In this document: positions 1 to 8,134 of the stretch, one piece after another
Position numbering within the stretch: position 1 is the stretch's first letter
Layout: each line of letters opens with the position of its first letter
Source: Rothia mucilaginosa
GTDB lineage: Bacteria > Actinomycetota > Actinomycetes > Actinomycetales > Micrococcaceae
NCBI RefSeq assembly: GCF_001548235.1
Contig: NZ_AP014938.1
Span: 806,001 to 870,000 of the forward strand
DNA: 64,000 bases
Reading direction: 5' to 3'
Made by a program: the position numbers and the translations under genes
Notes under the pieces: generated by a model
Databases searched by the model: none
The model's input: only the letters and a program-made list of their open reading frames with translations
What the model was told of the DNA's origin: nothing

Positions 1-773
1 CGGGTCAGGTCGGGGCGCAGGGCGCTGATGAACACAGCCTCAGCGTGCTTGCCGGAGAACTTCTGGCCGCGGCTGGATGCGCCAGCCTGGAAAATCACGG
101 GGGTGCGCTGCGGGCTCGGCTCGGTCAGGGAGATGCCGGGCACGGAGAAGTACTTGCCCTTGTGGCCAATCGGGTGGACCTTGGAGGGGTCAGCGTAGAT
201 GCCGCGTTCGCGGTCCTTGATGACTGCACCGTCTTCCCAGGAGCCTTCCCACAGCTTGTAGCAGACGTCCAGGAACTCGTCAGCAATGTCGTAGCGCTCG
301 TCGTGCGGAATCTGGGTGGGCAGGCCCTGGTTCTCAGCAGCCGAAGGCAGGTAAGAAGTCACAACGTTGAAGCCGACGCGGCCCTCGGTCAGGTGGTCGA
401 GGGAGGCGTAGCGGCGAGCCAGGGTGTAGGGCTGCTCGAAAGTAGCGGCAGCAGTCACGCCGAAGCCGAGGTGCTCGGTCACTGCAGCCATTGCAGAAAT
501 CTGGGTTGCGGGGTCGTTCACGGGAACCTGAGCGGCACCCTCGATAGCGGGAGCGGCAGAGTTCTTGTACACGTCGTAGATGCCGACCACGTCAGCGATG
601 AACACGGCGTCAAACAGGCCGCGCTCAAGGGTCTTAGCCAGGTCAGTCCAGTACTTGATGGTGTTGTACTCGGTTGCGCGGGAGCGCGGGTGACGCCAGA
701 GGTCGAAGCTCTGGTGACCGATGCAGGTCATCTCGAATGCGTTAACTACGATGCGCTTCTTCTGCTCAGCCAT
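1..773 (-). CDS. NtaA/SnaA/DszA-family FMN-dependent monooxygenase (partial, 3' end outside window)
   Basis: Translating the minus strand from the ATG at 773 gives about 257 residues with no stop before the window edge. It begins MAEQKKRIVVNAFEM, followed by the CIGHQSFDLWRHPRS region, ITEHLGFG-like and LTEGRVGFNVVTSYL segments, all typical of the bacterial luciferase-like NtaA/SnaA/DszA group. These enzymes use reduced flavin from a partner reductase to oxidise sulfur compounds or chelators. An AAAGGAAAA ribosome site precedes the ATG. A SAM-IV-like riboswitch lies about 140 nt upstream, and the divergent neighbour is an SsuBAC-type importer. Both point to desulfurisation of organosulfur compounds; the actual substrate is unknown. 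The C-terminal third is not visible. Confidence 0.85.
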   Translation of the reverse strand, partial: MAEQKKRIVVNAFEMTCIGHQSFDLWRHPRSRATEYNTIKYWTDLAKTLERGLFDAVFIADVVGIYDVYKNSAAPAIEGAAQVPVNDPATQISAMAAVTEHLGFGVTAAATFEQPYTLARRYASLDHLTEGRVGFNVVTSYLPSAAENQGLPTQIPHDERYDIADEFLDVCYKLWEGSWEDGAVIKDRERGIYADPSKVHPIGHKGKYFSVPGISLTEPSPQRTPVIFQAGASSRGQKFSGKHAEAVFISALRPDLT

Positions 774-916
774 CGATTTTCCTTTCGCGAATGATCGGGG
801 ACGATCGGGTTTGTACCCTGCACCCCGCGCGCCGCCTCCTGATGCCTTCTGCGTTCGGTGGTGGCCTTCGTGCAGGTGGCGCGTTCGCGCCGTACTTGCC
901 TCATTCCATTGAGGCC

Positions 917-996
917 AGATCATCATCTGGGGCACCCCGCTACGGGAGAGGGTTGCCGCCCGGCTAGCCAGAGCTTAGCGCCGGGACTCATGATCT
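917..996 (-). promoter_or_regulatory. SAM-IV-like riboswitch in the leader of the monooxygenase gene
   Basis: Read on the minus strand from 996, the sequence has a 7-bp P1 stem (AGATCAT/ATGATCT), an ATGAGT start, a CCCGGC/GCCGGG helix, the core GCGGCAACCCTC and the hairpin GCGGGGTGCCCC. These are hallmarks of actinobacterial SAM-IV riboswitches. It lies 144 nt upstream of the monooxygenase start. Sensing SAM would make the gene respond to sulfur/methionine sufficiency. I recognised it by pattern; a covariance-model search would confirm it. Confidence 0.8.
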
Positions 997-1029
997 CGTT
1001 GTTTGAGTGTACGGGGCGCGCGGGAGGGA

Positions 1030-1110
1030 GGTCACCTTTGTGACGAAAAAATCTTTTTGTGACGTGGACCCGAAATATTTCGTGACAAATGCGAAATAAA
1101 GAGTCATAGA
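1030..1110. promoter_or_regulatory. AT-rich divergent promoter region with TTTGTGACG repeats
   Basis: Between the two riboswitches lies an AT-rich stretch containing TTTGTGAC twice (near 1034 and 1052) and a related TTTCGTGAC (near 1077). It must hold the promoters of both the leftward monooxygenase and the rightward ABC operon. The repeated GTGAC motif could be a regulator site, but no regulator can be assigned. Confidence 0.4.
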
Positions 1111-1172
1111 AATTCACACGCGCCCGCTGGGTTGATTGAGGCGTGGCACAGCCCATAGGGTTGAAGGAGCAA

Positions 1173-1265
1173 ACCATCCAGAGCGACTGAGAGACCTGGC
1201 TCCACGACGTCGCAGCAACCGGCGCGGATTCTTCCGCCTCCCGGTGCTAACGCCAGGAACGATGG
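1173..1265 (+). promoter_or_regulatory. SAM-I (S-box) riboswitch upstream of the ABC transporter operon
   Basis: The element opens with CCATC (1174-1178) and closes with GATGG (1261-1265), forming P1. Inside are CAGAGCGAC, GAGAGACCTGGCTC, GACGTCGCAGCAACC and GGTGCTAACGCCAG, matching the S-box core order. The 3' P1 strand GATGG runs directly into AAGTGAC and the ATG at 1273, so the likely Shine-Dalgarno (GGAAG) overlaps P1. Ligand binding would then hide the ribosome site, meaning translational rather than transcriptional control. No terminator stem is visible. Confidence 0.88.
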
Positions 1266-1272
1266 AAGTGAC

Positions 1273-2109
1273 ATGACACTCAACAGTGCAGTAACTGACG
1301 TACCCACCAGTGAAAACACCGGCCGACACGCCGTATCCACCGCCGCAGTCCCCCTCAGCTTCGAAGACGTCGGACAATCTTTCCCCGTGCCCGGCGGAAC
1401 CCACGAAGTTCTTCGCGGAGTCTCCTTCACCGCAGCCCCCGGCGAGATTATCTCCGTCATCGGCTCCTCCGGATGCGGCAAATCCACCCTCCTGCGTGCA
1501 GCAGCAGGCCTGAACCGCATCACCGCAGGTACCGTGCGTATCGGCGAGAAGGCAGTGACCGGCCTCGACCCCCGCGTCGCTATCGGCTTTCAGGAACCGC
1601 GCCTGCTCCCCTGGCGCACCGTCGCCGACAACGTGGCGCTCGGACTGCCGCAGGGCACCAAAAAATCTGAAGGCGCGGCATCCGTAGCGCGCCTGCTCGA
1701 CCTGGTCGGCCTGGGCGAATACGCAACCCACCGTCCCAAGGAAATTTCAGGCGGTATGGCTCAGCGCGTGTCCCTGGCGCGAGCACTCGCACGCAACCCC
1801 GGCGTGCTGCTGCTCGACGAGCCCTTCGGTGCTCTGGACGCGCTGACCCGCATCAACATGCAGGATTTGCTGTTGGATGTGCACCGTCAAGACCCGACCA
1901 CGATTCTGCTGGTTACCCACGATGTGGAAGAGGCGCTGTACCTCTCTGACCGGGTTATTGTCCTCGGTAAGGACACCCCGGAGGCGCCCGCCACCATCCA
2001 GCGCATTGTGACTGTTGACCGCTCTCACCCGCGTGACCGCGCCGATGCAGAGATCACGGCGCTGCGTAGCGAACTGTTGGCTGAGCTCGGCGTGGAAGAT
2101 AACGCCTAA
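1273..2109 (+). CDS. ABC transporter ATPase, sulfonate/taurine/nitrate type (SsuB-like)
   Basis: This 278-aa cytoplasmic ATPase powers import by the permease and binding protein downstream. It has Walker A GSSGCGKST at residues 64-72, a Q-loop (GFQEPRLLPW) near 102-111, the signature SGGMAQR near 156-162, Walker B LLLDEPFGALDA near 176-187 and the switch His in LLVTHDVEEAL. The PFGALDAL and LLPWRT patterns are typical of the SsuB/TauB subfamily. It is first in a three-gene operon behind a SAM-I riboswitch. The start is fixed by its position just after the riboswitch. Substrate is inferred as an organosulfur compound such as an alkanesulfonate. Confidence 0.9.
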   Translation: MTLNSAVTDVPTSENTGRHAVSTAAVPLSFEDVGQSFPVPGGTHEVLRGVSFTAAPGEIISVIGSSGCGKSTLLRAAAGLNRITAGTVRIGEKAVTGLDPRVAIGFQEPRLLPWRTVADNVALGLPQGTKKSEGAASVARLLDLVGLGEYATHRPKEISGGMAQRVSLARALARNPGVLLLDEPFGALDALTRINMQDLLLDVHRQDPTTILLVTHDVEEALYLSDRVIVLGKDTPEAPATIQRIVTVDRSHPRDRADAEITALRSELLAELGVEDNA

Positions 2110-2207
2110 AAGCCGCTGATAAGTCCAAAGTCACAAACAAGGCTAGTGCTGCCGCATTTCATCTCATCAACACACATCATCATCTTCAGAAGCGAAAAGA
2201 TTTCATC

Positions 2208-3272
2208 ATGACTTACTCCCCGTCTCGCCGTACCGCCCTCAAGTCCCTTGCCGCAGCCGCCGCTTTTGCTACTCTGCTTAGCGCCTGCGCCGGTGAAGGT
2301 TCCGGTTCCGCTAACGCCTCCGGTGCTGCCGGTGGTGGCGACCAGAACACCGTGACCATTGACTACGCGACCTATAACCCGCTGTCCCTGATTATCCGCA
2401 AGAAGGGTTGGCTTGAGACCGCCCTGTCCGCCGAGGGCAAGAAGGTTGAGTGGGTGAAGTCTGCCGGTTCGAACAAGGCGAATGAGGCGCTGCGTAGCGG
2501 CAATATTGATGTCGGTTCGACCGCCGGTTCGGCGGCGCTGCTGGCACGCGCTAATGGCTCCCCCATCAAGGTCATTAGCCTGTACTCTCAGCCGGAGTGG
2601 TCGGCTCTGGTGACTCGCAAGGATTCGGGTATCACCAAGGTCGCGGACCTGAAGGGTAAGACCGTTGCCGTGACCAAGGGTACCGACCCCTACTTCCTGC
2701 TGCTGCAGGCACTCAAGCAGGAGGGTATTTCTGCTTCGGATCTGACCATTCAGAACCTGCAGCACGCCGACGGTCGCACCGCCCTGGATAACGGTCAGGT
2801 CAACGCGTGGAGCGGCTTGGACCCGATCATGGCTGCCGCCGAGGTGGAAAGCGGCGACGTGCTCTTCTACCGCAACCTGAACTTCAATACCTATGGCTTC
2901 CTGAACGCAACCGAGAAGTTCATTCAGTCCAACCCGACCGCCGCACAGACCATCGTGGACGTGTACGAGTATGCTCGCACCTGGGCTAAGAAGAACCCCG
3001 AAGAGGCAGTGAAGATTGTCGAGGAGGAGTCCGGCATTAAGCATGAGACCGCCCAGGTCGTCATGGAGCGCACCCACCTGGATATTGACCCGGTTCCGGG
3101 CGCTAAGCAGGTTGAGGTTCTGAAGGGTGTCGGTCCGATTCTGGTCGAGTCCGGCGACGTTCCCTCCCAGTCCGACGTGGACAAGGCACTGAACAGCATC
3201 GTGGACGACCAGTTCGCAAAGAAGGCTGACAGCGCAGCCGTCGAGAAGATCGCGAAGGTGGTTGAGAAGTAA
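2208..3272 (+). CDS. Aliphatic sulfonate-type substrate-binding lipoprotein (SsuA-like)
   Basis: 354 aa. The N-terminus has twin arginines (SRRTALKSLA) followed by a hydrophobic stretch and the lipobox LLSAC, so it is a lipoprotein, possibly Tat-exported. The mature part fits the SsuA/NMT1 fold: YNPLSLIIRKKGWLE, SAGSNKANEALRSG, VAVTKGTDPYFLL and WSGLDPIMAAAE. It captures the substrate outside the membrane for the adjacent ATPase and permease. It follows the ATPase gene by about 100 nt, and its stop overlaps the permease start. Ligand unknown; sulfur-source import is inferred from the SAM riboswitch and the divergent monooxygenase. Confidence 0.88.
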   Translation: MTYSPSRRTALKSLAAAAAFATLLSACAGEGSGSANASGAAGGGDQNTVTIDYATYNPLSLIIRKKGWLETALSAEGKKVEWVKSAGSNKANEALRSGNIDVGSTAGSAALLARANGSPIKVISLYSQPEWSALVTRKDSGITKVADLKGKTVAVTKGTDPYFLLLQALKQEGISASDLTIQNLQHADGRTALDNGQVNAWSGLDPIMAAAEVESGDVLFYRNLNFNTYGFLNATEKFIQSNPTAAQTIVDVYEYARTWAKKNPEEAVKIVEEESGIKHETAQVVMERTHLDIDPVPGAKQVEVLKGVGPILVESGDVPSQSDVDKALNSIVDDQFAKKADSAAVEKIAKVVEK

Positions 3273-4114
3273 TGACCGCCGCAACGATTACCGCCGCCTC
3301 CAGCACTCGCGCTGAGCGTTCTGAGAAGCGTGTCTCTTCCGTGAAGCTGCCGTCGAACCCGTTCGCCGGTAAGCAGTACCTGGGTCTGATTCTTCCCCTG
3401 GCGTTGATTGCCCTCTGGTACATCCTGAGCACGAACGGCGTGTTCACCCAGGTTCAGTTGCCCTCCCCCGACCGTGTGGTCAATGCCGGTATTGAGCTGG
3501 CGCAGCGCGGCGAGTTGGGCCGCCACGTGGCGATTTCTACTCAGCGTGTGCTGATTGGTTTCGGTATTGGTGCCGTGCTCGGCCTGGTGCTGGGTGCGCT
3601 GATTGGCTTGTCTGCGCCGGTGCGTCTGATTGCCGCGCCGACCATTGGTGCGTTGCGTGCCGTACCGTCCCTGGCATGGGTTCCGCTGCTTCTGCTGTGG
3701 ATTGGTATCGGCGAGAATTCTAAGGTGACCCTAGTTGCTATTGGTGCGTTCTTCCCCGTGTACACCACGGTTTCTGCGGCTCTGGCACACGTTGACCCGA
3801 AGCTTGTGGAGGCGGCACGCGCCTTCGGTCTGAAGGGTCTGCGCCTGTTCACCACGGTTCAGCTTCCCGCGGTTCTGCCCTCGGTGGTTTCGGGTCTGCG
3901 TCTGGCGCTGGCTCAGGCGTGGCTGTTCCTGGTCGCCGCTGAGCTGCTGGGTGCATCCATGGGTCTGGGTTACCTGCTGACCGACTCGCAGAACAACGGC
4001 CGCACCGACCGCCTGCTACTCGCCATCGTGGCGCTGGCGGTGCTCGGTAAGATTACCGACGCGCTGGTGGGCGTATTCGAGCGCTGGGTGAAGGCAAAGT
4101 ACCCCAGCAACTAA
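3272..4114 (+). CDS. ABC transporter permease, sulfonate type (SsuC-like)
   Basis: A 280-aa integral membrane protein with about six hydrophobic segments and a BPD_transp_1 EAA-type loop (EAARAFGLKGLRLF...LPAVLPSVVSGL). The motif RAVPSLAWVPLLLLWIGIG is typical of SsuC/TauC permeases. The start ATG overlaps the preceding stop as TAATG, indicating translational coupling with the binding protein. Together with the two upstream genes it forms a complete importer under SAM control. Confidence 0.9.
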   Translation: MTAATITAASSTRAERSEKRVSSVKLPSNPFAGKQYLGLILPLALIALWYILSTNGVFTQVQLPSPDRVVNAGIELAQRGELGRHVAISTQRVLIGFGIGAVLGLVLGALIGLSAPVRLIAAPTIGALRAVPSLAWVPLLLLWIGIGENSKVTLVAIGAFFPVYTTVSAALAHVDPKLVEAARAFGLKGLRLFTTVQLPAVLPSVVSGLRLALAQAWLFLVAAELLGASMGLGYLLTDSQNNGRTDRLLLAIVALAVLGKITDALVGVFERWVKAKYPSN

Positions 4115-4256
4115 TAGAGAAAGCTCGGCGTTCACGCTGAGTTTTAGGAGAGATGTCCGCCGCGTGGTTGCTCCCGAAGGTGAGCCAATCATCGCTACGC
4201 GCCGGAAAAAGAAGTCGGCGGGGAAACCTGTCGCCTACTGAATGATGATGATGAAT

Positions 4257-4297
4257 CCCGCCCCGCGCCCCACAGCAGTGAGCGCGGGGCGGGATCT
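4257..4297 (+). terminator. Intrinsic terminator after the ABC operon
   Basis: A perfect 12-bp GC-rich stem (CCCGCCCCGCGC/GCGCGGGGCGGG, arms 4257-4268 and 4282-4293) is followed by ATCTTTAAA. It lies about 140 nt after the permease stop and before the second SAM-I element. The stretch 4115-4256 holds no gene. Confidence 0.8.
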
Positions 4298-4395
4298 TTA
4301 AATATGTCGTTATATTACGAACTGGTACTCACCATTCCGAATATGACGGTCCCCTTTGCGTCCACCCCCTCGAGCGCGCTTTACTAAGAAGGCAA

Positions 4396-4525
4396 ACCAT
4401 CCAGAGCGACCGAGAGACCTGGCTCAACGACGTCGCAGCAACCCCCTCGCCAACGCACACACAGACCCCACGGTCACACAGACAGCGGCACGGCAAGCAA
4501 GGGTGCTAATGCCAGCAACCGATGG
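4396..4525 (+). promoter_or_regulatory. SAM-I (S-box) riboswitch upstream of acetyl-CoA synthetase
   Basis: The core matches the element at 1173-1265 almost base for base: AACCATCCAGAGCGAC, GAGAGACCTGGCTC, GACGTCGCAGCAACC, then GGTGCTAATGCCAG and GATGG. The variable arm between the core halves is about 37 nt longer. P1 is CCATC (4397-4401) with GATGG (4521-4525). The Shine-Dalgarno GGGAGA (4524-4529) overlaps the 3' P1 strand, and the ATG follows at 4533, again implying direct occlusion of the ribosome site. Confidence 0.88.
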
Positions 4526-4532
4526 GAGAATA

Positions 4533-6656
4533 ATGGGACTGCCCACCCCCTACTCGTTCACCGACCCGCTGAATCCCACCCCGAACCCCGCCCACGAATC
4601 TGACGAGGCACGCATCGCGTTCTGGGAGAAGCAGGCGCAGCGCCTCACCTGGGCTGAGCCCTGGCACACCGCGCACCGCTTCGAGAAGCCGAAGTCCCTC
4701 GGCTTCGACGAGGACGGCATCGAACAGTTCAGCATCCCCGAAATTAAGTGGTTCGAGGGCGGTAAGCTCAACGTCGCCTACAACTGCGTAGACCGCCACG
4801 TGGAGGCGGGCCGCGGCGACAAGGTCGCCCTCTACTTTGAGGGTGAACCCGGCGACCGTGAAGCCATCACCTACGCCGAGCTACAGCGCCGCATCGCGAA
4901 GGCAGCGAACGGTCTGCTGTCCCTGGGCGTGCGCAAGGGTGACCGCGTGGTCATCTACCTGCCCGTCATCCCCGAAACCATTATTTTCACCCTCGCCTGC
5001 GCGCGTATTGGCGCGATTCACTCCCTCGTCTTCGGTGGCTTCTCCGCCGAGGCGCTGAAGTTCCGTGTGGAAGACACCGGCGCGAAGGTTCTCATCACCA
5101 CCGACGGCCAGAACCGCCGCGGCAAGGTTGTTCCCGTGAAGGTGAACGCCGATGAGGCATGCTCCGGTGAGAACAACATTGAGCACGTGATCGTGGTGGA
5201 TCGCACCAGCGCCTCCGACCCGGTTGCGCACGCGGCTGTGCCGTGGACTGAGGGCCGCGACGTCTGGTACCACGACCTGGTCGACGATCAGGCGGACACC
5301 CACGCCTACGAACTGCACGACGCCGAGGATCCGCTGTTCATTATTTACACCTCCGGCACGACCGGTAAGCCCAAGGGCCTGGTGCACACCATGGGCGGCT
5401 ACCTGGTGCAGACCGCGTACACTCACGCGCTGCTGTACGATCTGCTGCCGGATTACGTGGACGAGAACGGCGTGCTGCGCCCCGACGAGCTGTCCGCGGT
5501 CAACGACCCGCAGAAGGTTGAGTCCACCGTTCACTGGTGCACCGCCGACCTCGCCTGGGTGACCGCGCACACCTACGAAATCTACGGTCCGCTGGTTAAC
5601 GGTGTCTCCGAGGTGATTTACGAGGGCACCCCGAACACCCCGCACTACGGCCGCCACTTCGAGGTCATCGAACGCTACGGCGTGACCAACTACTACACCG
5701 CGCCTACCCTGATCCGTTCCCTCATGGGTGCGTTCCCGAACGGCCCGGAGCCCGGCAAGTACGACTTCTCGACCGTGCGTCTGCTCGGTTCGGTGGGTGA
5801 ATCCATTAACCCGGAGGCGTGGCGTTGGCTGCGTCAGCACGTGGGCGGCGGCACCGCGGCGTTCATCGACACCTGGTGGCAGTCGGAGACCGGTTCGACC
5901 GTGTGCTCCCCGCGCCCGCACGACCCGGCGTTCGCGCCCGAGGGCACCTACCCGGAGGGCACCCCGCACTGCACTCCCCTGCCCGGTTGCGCTACCCGCG
6001 CCGTTCCTGGCGTGTCCACCCGCGTGGTGGATGAGCACGGCGACCCGGTCGAACCCGGTAAGCAGGGCTTTATTGTGGTCGATAAGATTGGCCCGTCCAT
6101 GGCTCGTACCGTGTGGCAGAACCCGCAGCGATACCTGGATTCCTATTGGCGTCACTACGGCGAGCGCGGCTGGTTCCTCGCTGGTGACGGCGCGAAGGAA
6201 GACGAAGAGGGTAACGTGTACATCCTCGGCCGTATTGATGACGTAATCAACATTTCGGGTCACCGCCTGTCCACGATTGAGATTGAGTCGGCTCTGGTGA
6301 CTCACCCGGCTGTGGTTGAGGCTGGTGTCTGCCCCGTGGAGGATGAGCTGACCGGTCACCAGGCGGTCGCCTACGTGACGCTCACCGACGAGGGTAAGGT
6401 CCTGGCTGAGGATGAGTTGAAGGCGGCGCTGACCGCGCACGTGCGTGAGCACATTGGCCCGATTGCTAAGCCGAAGGATGTTGTGGCAGTTGCCGATATC
6501 CCGAAGACTCGTTCAGGTAAGATTACTCGCCGTCTGCTCGGTGAGCTGTACCAGGGCCGTTCTTTGGGCGATGTTTCTTCGCTGCAGAATGAGGAGGCGC
6601 TGGGCCACATCGCGCAGGTGCTGGTGGATACCGGCCGCGTGGTCGAGGCTGTCTAG
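4533..6656 (+). CDS. acs: Acetyl-CoA synthetase (AMP-forming acetate-CoA ligase)
   Basis: 707 aa; converts acetate, ATP and CoA to acetyl-CoA through acetyl-AMP. Visible motifs are YTSGTTGKPKG (AMP/P-loop), WWQSETG, the GWFLAGDGAK hinge region, and a C-terminal PKTRSGKITRR whose Lys (about residue 663) is the usual acetylation and catalytic site. The open frame extends upstream to 4356, but that part would translate the riboswitch. The ATG at 4533 with GGGAGA just upstream is the credible start. Control of acs by SAM is unusual; reuse of acetate released by O-acetylhomoserine sulfhydrylase is a possible rationale (inference). No operon partner. Confidence 0.92.
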   Translation: MGLPTPYSFTDPLNPTPNPAHESDEARIAFWEKQAQRLTWAEPWHTAHRFEKPKSLGFDEDGIEQFSIPEIKWFEGGKLNVAYNCVDRHVEAGRGDKVALYFEGEPGDREAITYAELQRRIAKAANGLLSLGVRKGDRVVIYLPVIPETIIFTLACARIGAIHSLVFGGFSAEALKFRVEDTGAKVLITTDGQNRRGKVVPVKVNADEACSGENNIEHVIVVDRTSASDPVAHAAVPWTEGRDVWYHDLVDDQADTHAYELHDAEDPLFIIYTSGTTGKPKGLVHTMGGYLVQTAYTHALLYDLLPDYVDENGVLRPDELSAVNDPQKVESTVHWCTADLAWVTAHTYEIYGPLVNGVSEVIYEGTPNTPHYGRHFEVIERYGVTNYYTAPTLIRSLMGAFPNGPEPGKYDFSTVRLLGSVGESINPEAWRWLRQHVGGGTAAFIDTWWQSETGSTVCSPRPHDPAFAPEGTYPEGTPHCTPLPGCATRAVPGVSTRVVDEHGDPVEPGKQGFIVVDKIGPSMARTVWQNPQRYLDSYWRHYGERGWFLAGDGAKEDEEGNVYILGRIDDVINISGHRLSTIEIESALVTHPAVVEAGVCPVEDELTGHQAVAYVTLTDEGKVLAEDELKAALTAHVREHIGPIAKPKDVVAVADIPKTRSGKITRRLLGELYQGRSLGDVSSLQNEEALGHIAQVLVDTGRVVEAV

Positions 6657-6700
6657 GCTCCACTGCTGGGCTGAACGCTGAGCTGAAAGCTGCATAGAGT

Positions 6701-6745
6701 AAAGGTGCGGATACCGAATGATGATTCGGTATCCGCACCTTTTGT
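6701..6745 (+). terminator. Intrinsic terminator after acs (possibly bidirectional)
   Basis: A near-perfect 19-bp stem (AAAGGTGCGGATACCGAAT paired with its complement ending ATCCGCACCTTTT) sits between convergent acs and the metalloprotease gene. T-rich sequence follows on the plus strand and A-rich precedes, so it can serve both. Confidence 0.88.
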
Positions 6746-6802
6746 TCTGCCATTTTATTGAGCTGGCAAGGGTATTTATCGGCGGTGTGCCGCCTAGTCA
6801 GC

Positions 6803-7891
6803 CTACTTAATCAGGCCCAGCGAACGAGCGTGTTCAGCGGTAATGCCGCTCGGTTCAATGTGCTCGGGGCCCTTGTTCTTCTCGGGGTGCTCGGTCGCCT
6901 GGAAGCGGATCATCTTCACATCGTTTGCCGCGCCCAGGTTCGTGATCATGCCGTCACCGTTGAGGTCCACGGACACCGGCTCGGTGTCGATCTTGCCGTT
7001 GCCGTTGAAGTCAATCGGCTGGTTGGCGGGCTTGCCCTTGTACAGGAAGCCAGCCGCGCGGGGACCGAAGCCGCGCGCCTCGTACAGCTTCGCCTCGTTG
7101 AGCATGCGGTACTCGGCGGTGGAGTAGCCGAAGTAGCGGCTACCGTCAGCCATGGGCACACCGGTGAGGGTGTACTGGTAGTTCATGACGCTGTAGTAGT
7201 TGGGCTTGTAGTTGATTTCGTCCCAGCCGCCGTGGCTCAGTGCGAGGTTGTGGCCGAGCTCGTGCACGAACACTGCCACGCGGATGTCGCTGCTTGCCGT
7301 GCCCCAGAAGTGCGGGCCAACGGTGACCATAAAGTTACGACCGCCAAAGTTAGCGATACCGGAGGAGTAGCTGTTGTCGTAGTAGTCGCCCCAGATCATG
7401 TAGTGGAAGGTACCTTCGCGGGCAGGGTTGAACTTACCTTCGGTCGCCTTGATGCGGTGGAGCGCCTTGAATTCGCTGTCGAGTGCCTGGTAGCTGATTT
7501 CGTTGCCGCCGCCGAGGTTGTACTTGGCGCTGCGGGCGTCACCGGCGTCCAGGTGGATGTTCACGCCGTGGGTGCCGTCGGGGTTGCGCAGGGGCAGGTC
7601 GGCGTAAATCTTGGTGATGCGGTCCAGTTCATCTTCGCTGGGCAGCAGGCCTGCCATGTAGTCCATCTCTACGAAGATGTCCTTGTGCTTGGGGTCTGCG
7701 CCCATTGCGGGGAAGTCGACGTCGATTTTGCCGTCGCCGTCGGCGTCGTAGCCCTTCATCTCCCAGGTGTTGGGGATGCCGTCGCCGTCGATGTCGGGGC
7801 TGTAGGCGTTTGCTGCGGGGGCTGCGATAGTGCCCAGGCAGAGCACTGCGAGGGAGGCAAGCGTGACGCGTGCGCTCTTCAGAAATGCCAT
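6803..7891 (-). CDS. Secreted zinc metalloprotease (metzincin-like) with EF-hand-like Ca-binding motifs
   Basis: 362 aa from the ATG at 7891, chosen for its AAGGAAC ribosome site and because MAFLKSARVTLASLAVLCLG starts a signal peptide ending near AANA. An in-frame upstream ATG at 7978 would add an unlikely 29-residue leader. The zinc site HELGHNLALSH (His210, Glu211, His214, His220) and the Met-turn YSVMNY (Met236) define a metzincin-like extracellular peptidase. Asp-rich DIDGDGIPNTWE and DADGDGKIDVD near residues 33-58, and DFNGNGKID near the C-terminus, look like calcium-binding loops. A truncated paralogue lies at 9943-10293. Substrate unknown. Confidence 0.85.
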   Translation of the reverse strand: MAFLKSARVTLASLAVLCLGTIAAPAANAYSPDIDGDGIPNTWEMKGYDADGDGKIDVDFPAMGADPKHKDIFVEMDYMAGLLPSEDELDRITKIYADLPLRNPDGTHGVNIHLDAGDARSAKYNLGGGNEISYQALDSEFKALHRIKATEGKFNPAREGTFHYMIWGDYYDNSYSSGIANFGGRNFMVTVGPHFWGTASSDIRVAVFVHELGHNLALSHGGWDEINYKPNYYSVMNYQYTLTGVPMADGSRYFGYSTAEYRMLNEAKLYEARGFGPRAAGFLYKGKPANQPIDFNGNGKIDTEPVSVDLNGDGMITNLGAANDVKMIRFQATEHPEKNKGPEHIEPSGITAEHARSLGLIK

Positions 7892-8134
7892 GTTGTGTTC
7901 CTTAGTGTGTGGTGACCGATAATGTTCCGGTGGTGTTTCGATGGAGTTTTCCGGGAGGGCGTTCTCCTCGGTTTCCATGATGCTCCCGTTTCACGTGTTA
8001 GGTGAGCTGGGTGCCGCAATGTTCATACATTGAGGTAAAAGTTGAGATAATTTTGAAGATGAGCTGAATTACATTAGAGTATCAGTAATTCAAATCACAT
8101 GCATCACCACATTCTTAATGACAAGAGAGATCCC

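Noticed and set aside
45..794. Plus-strand frame of 249 codons at the window start
   Set aside because: The opposite strand encodes a recognisable FMN monooxygenase over the same bases.
4130..4250. Cobalamin-type riboswitch after the ABC operon
   Set aside because: GGCGGGGAAACCTGTCGCC is only loosely suggestive; the B12-box order is absent and acs has its own SAM-I element.
4881..6452. 523-codon minus-strand frame across acs
   Set aside because: Antisense shadow of acs; the composition is typical of a shadow and no start signal is present.
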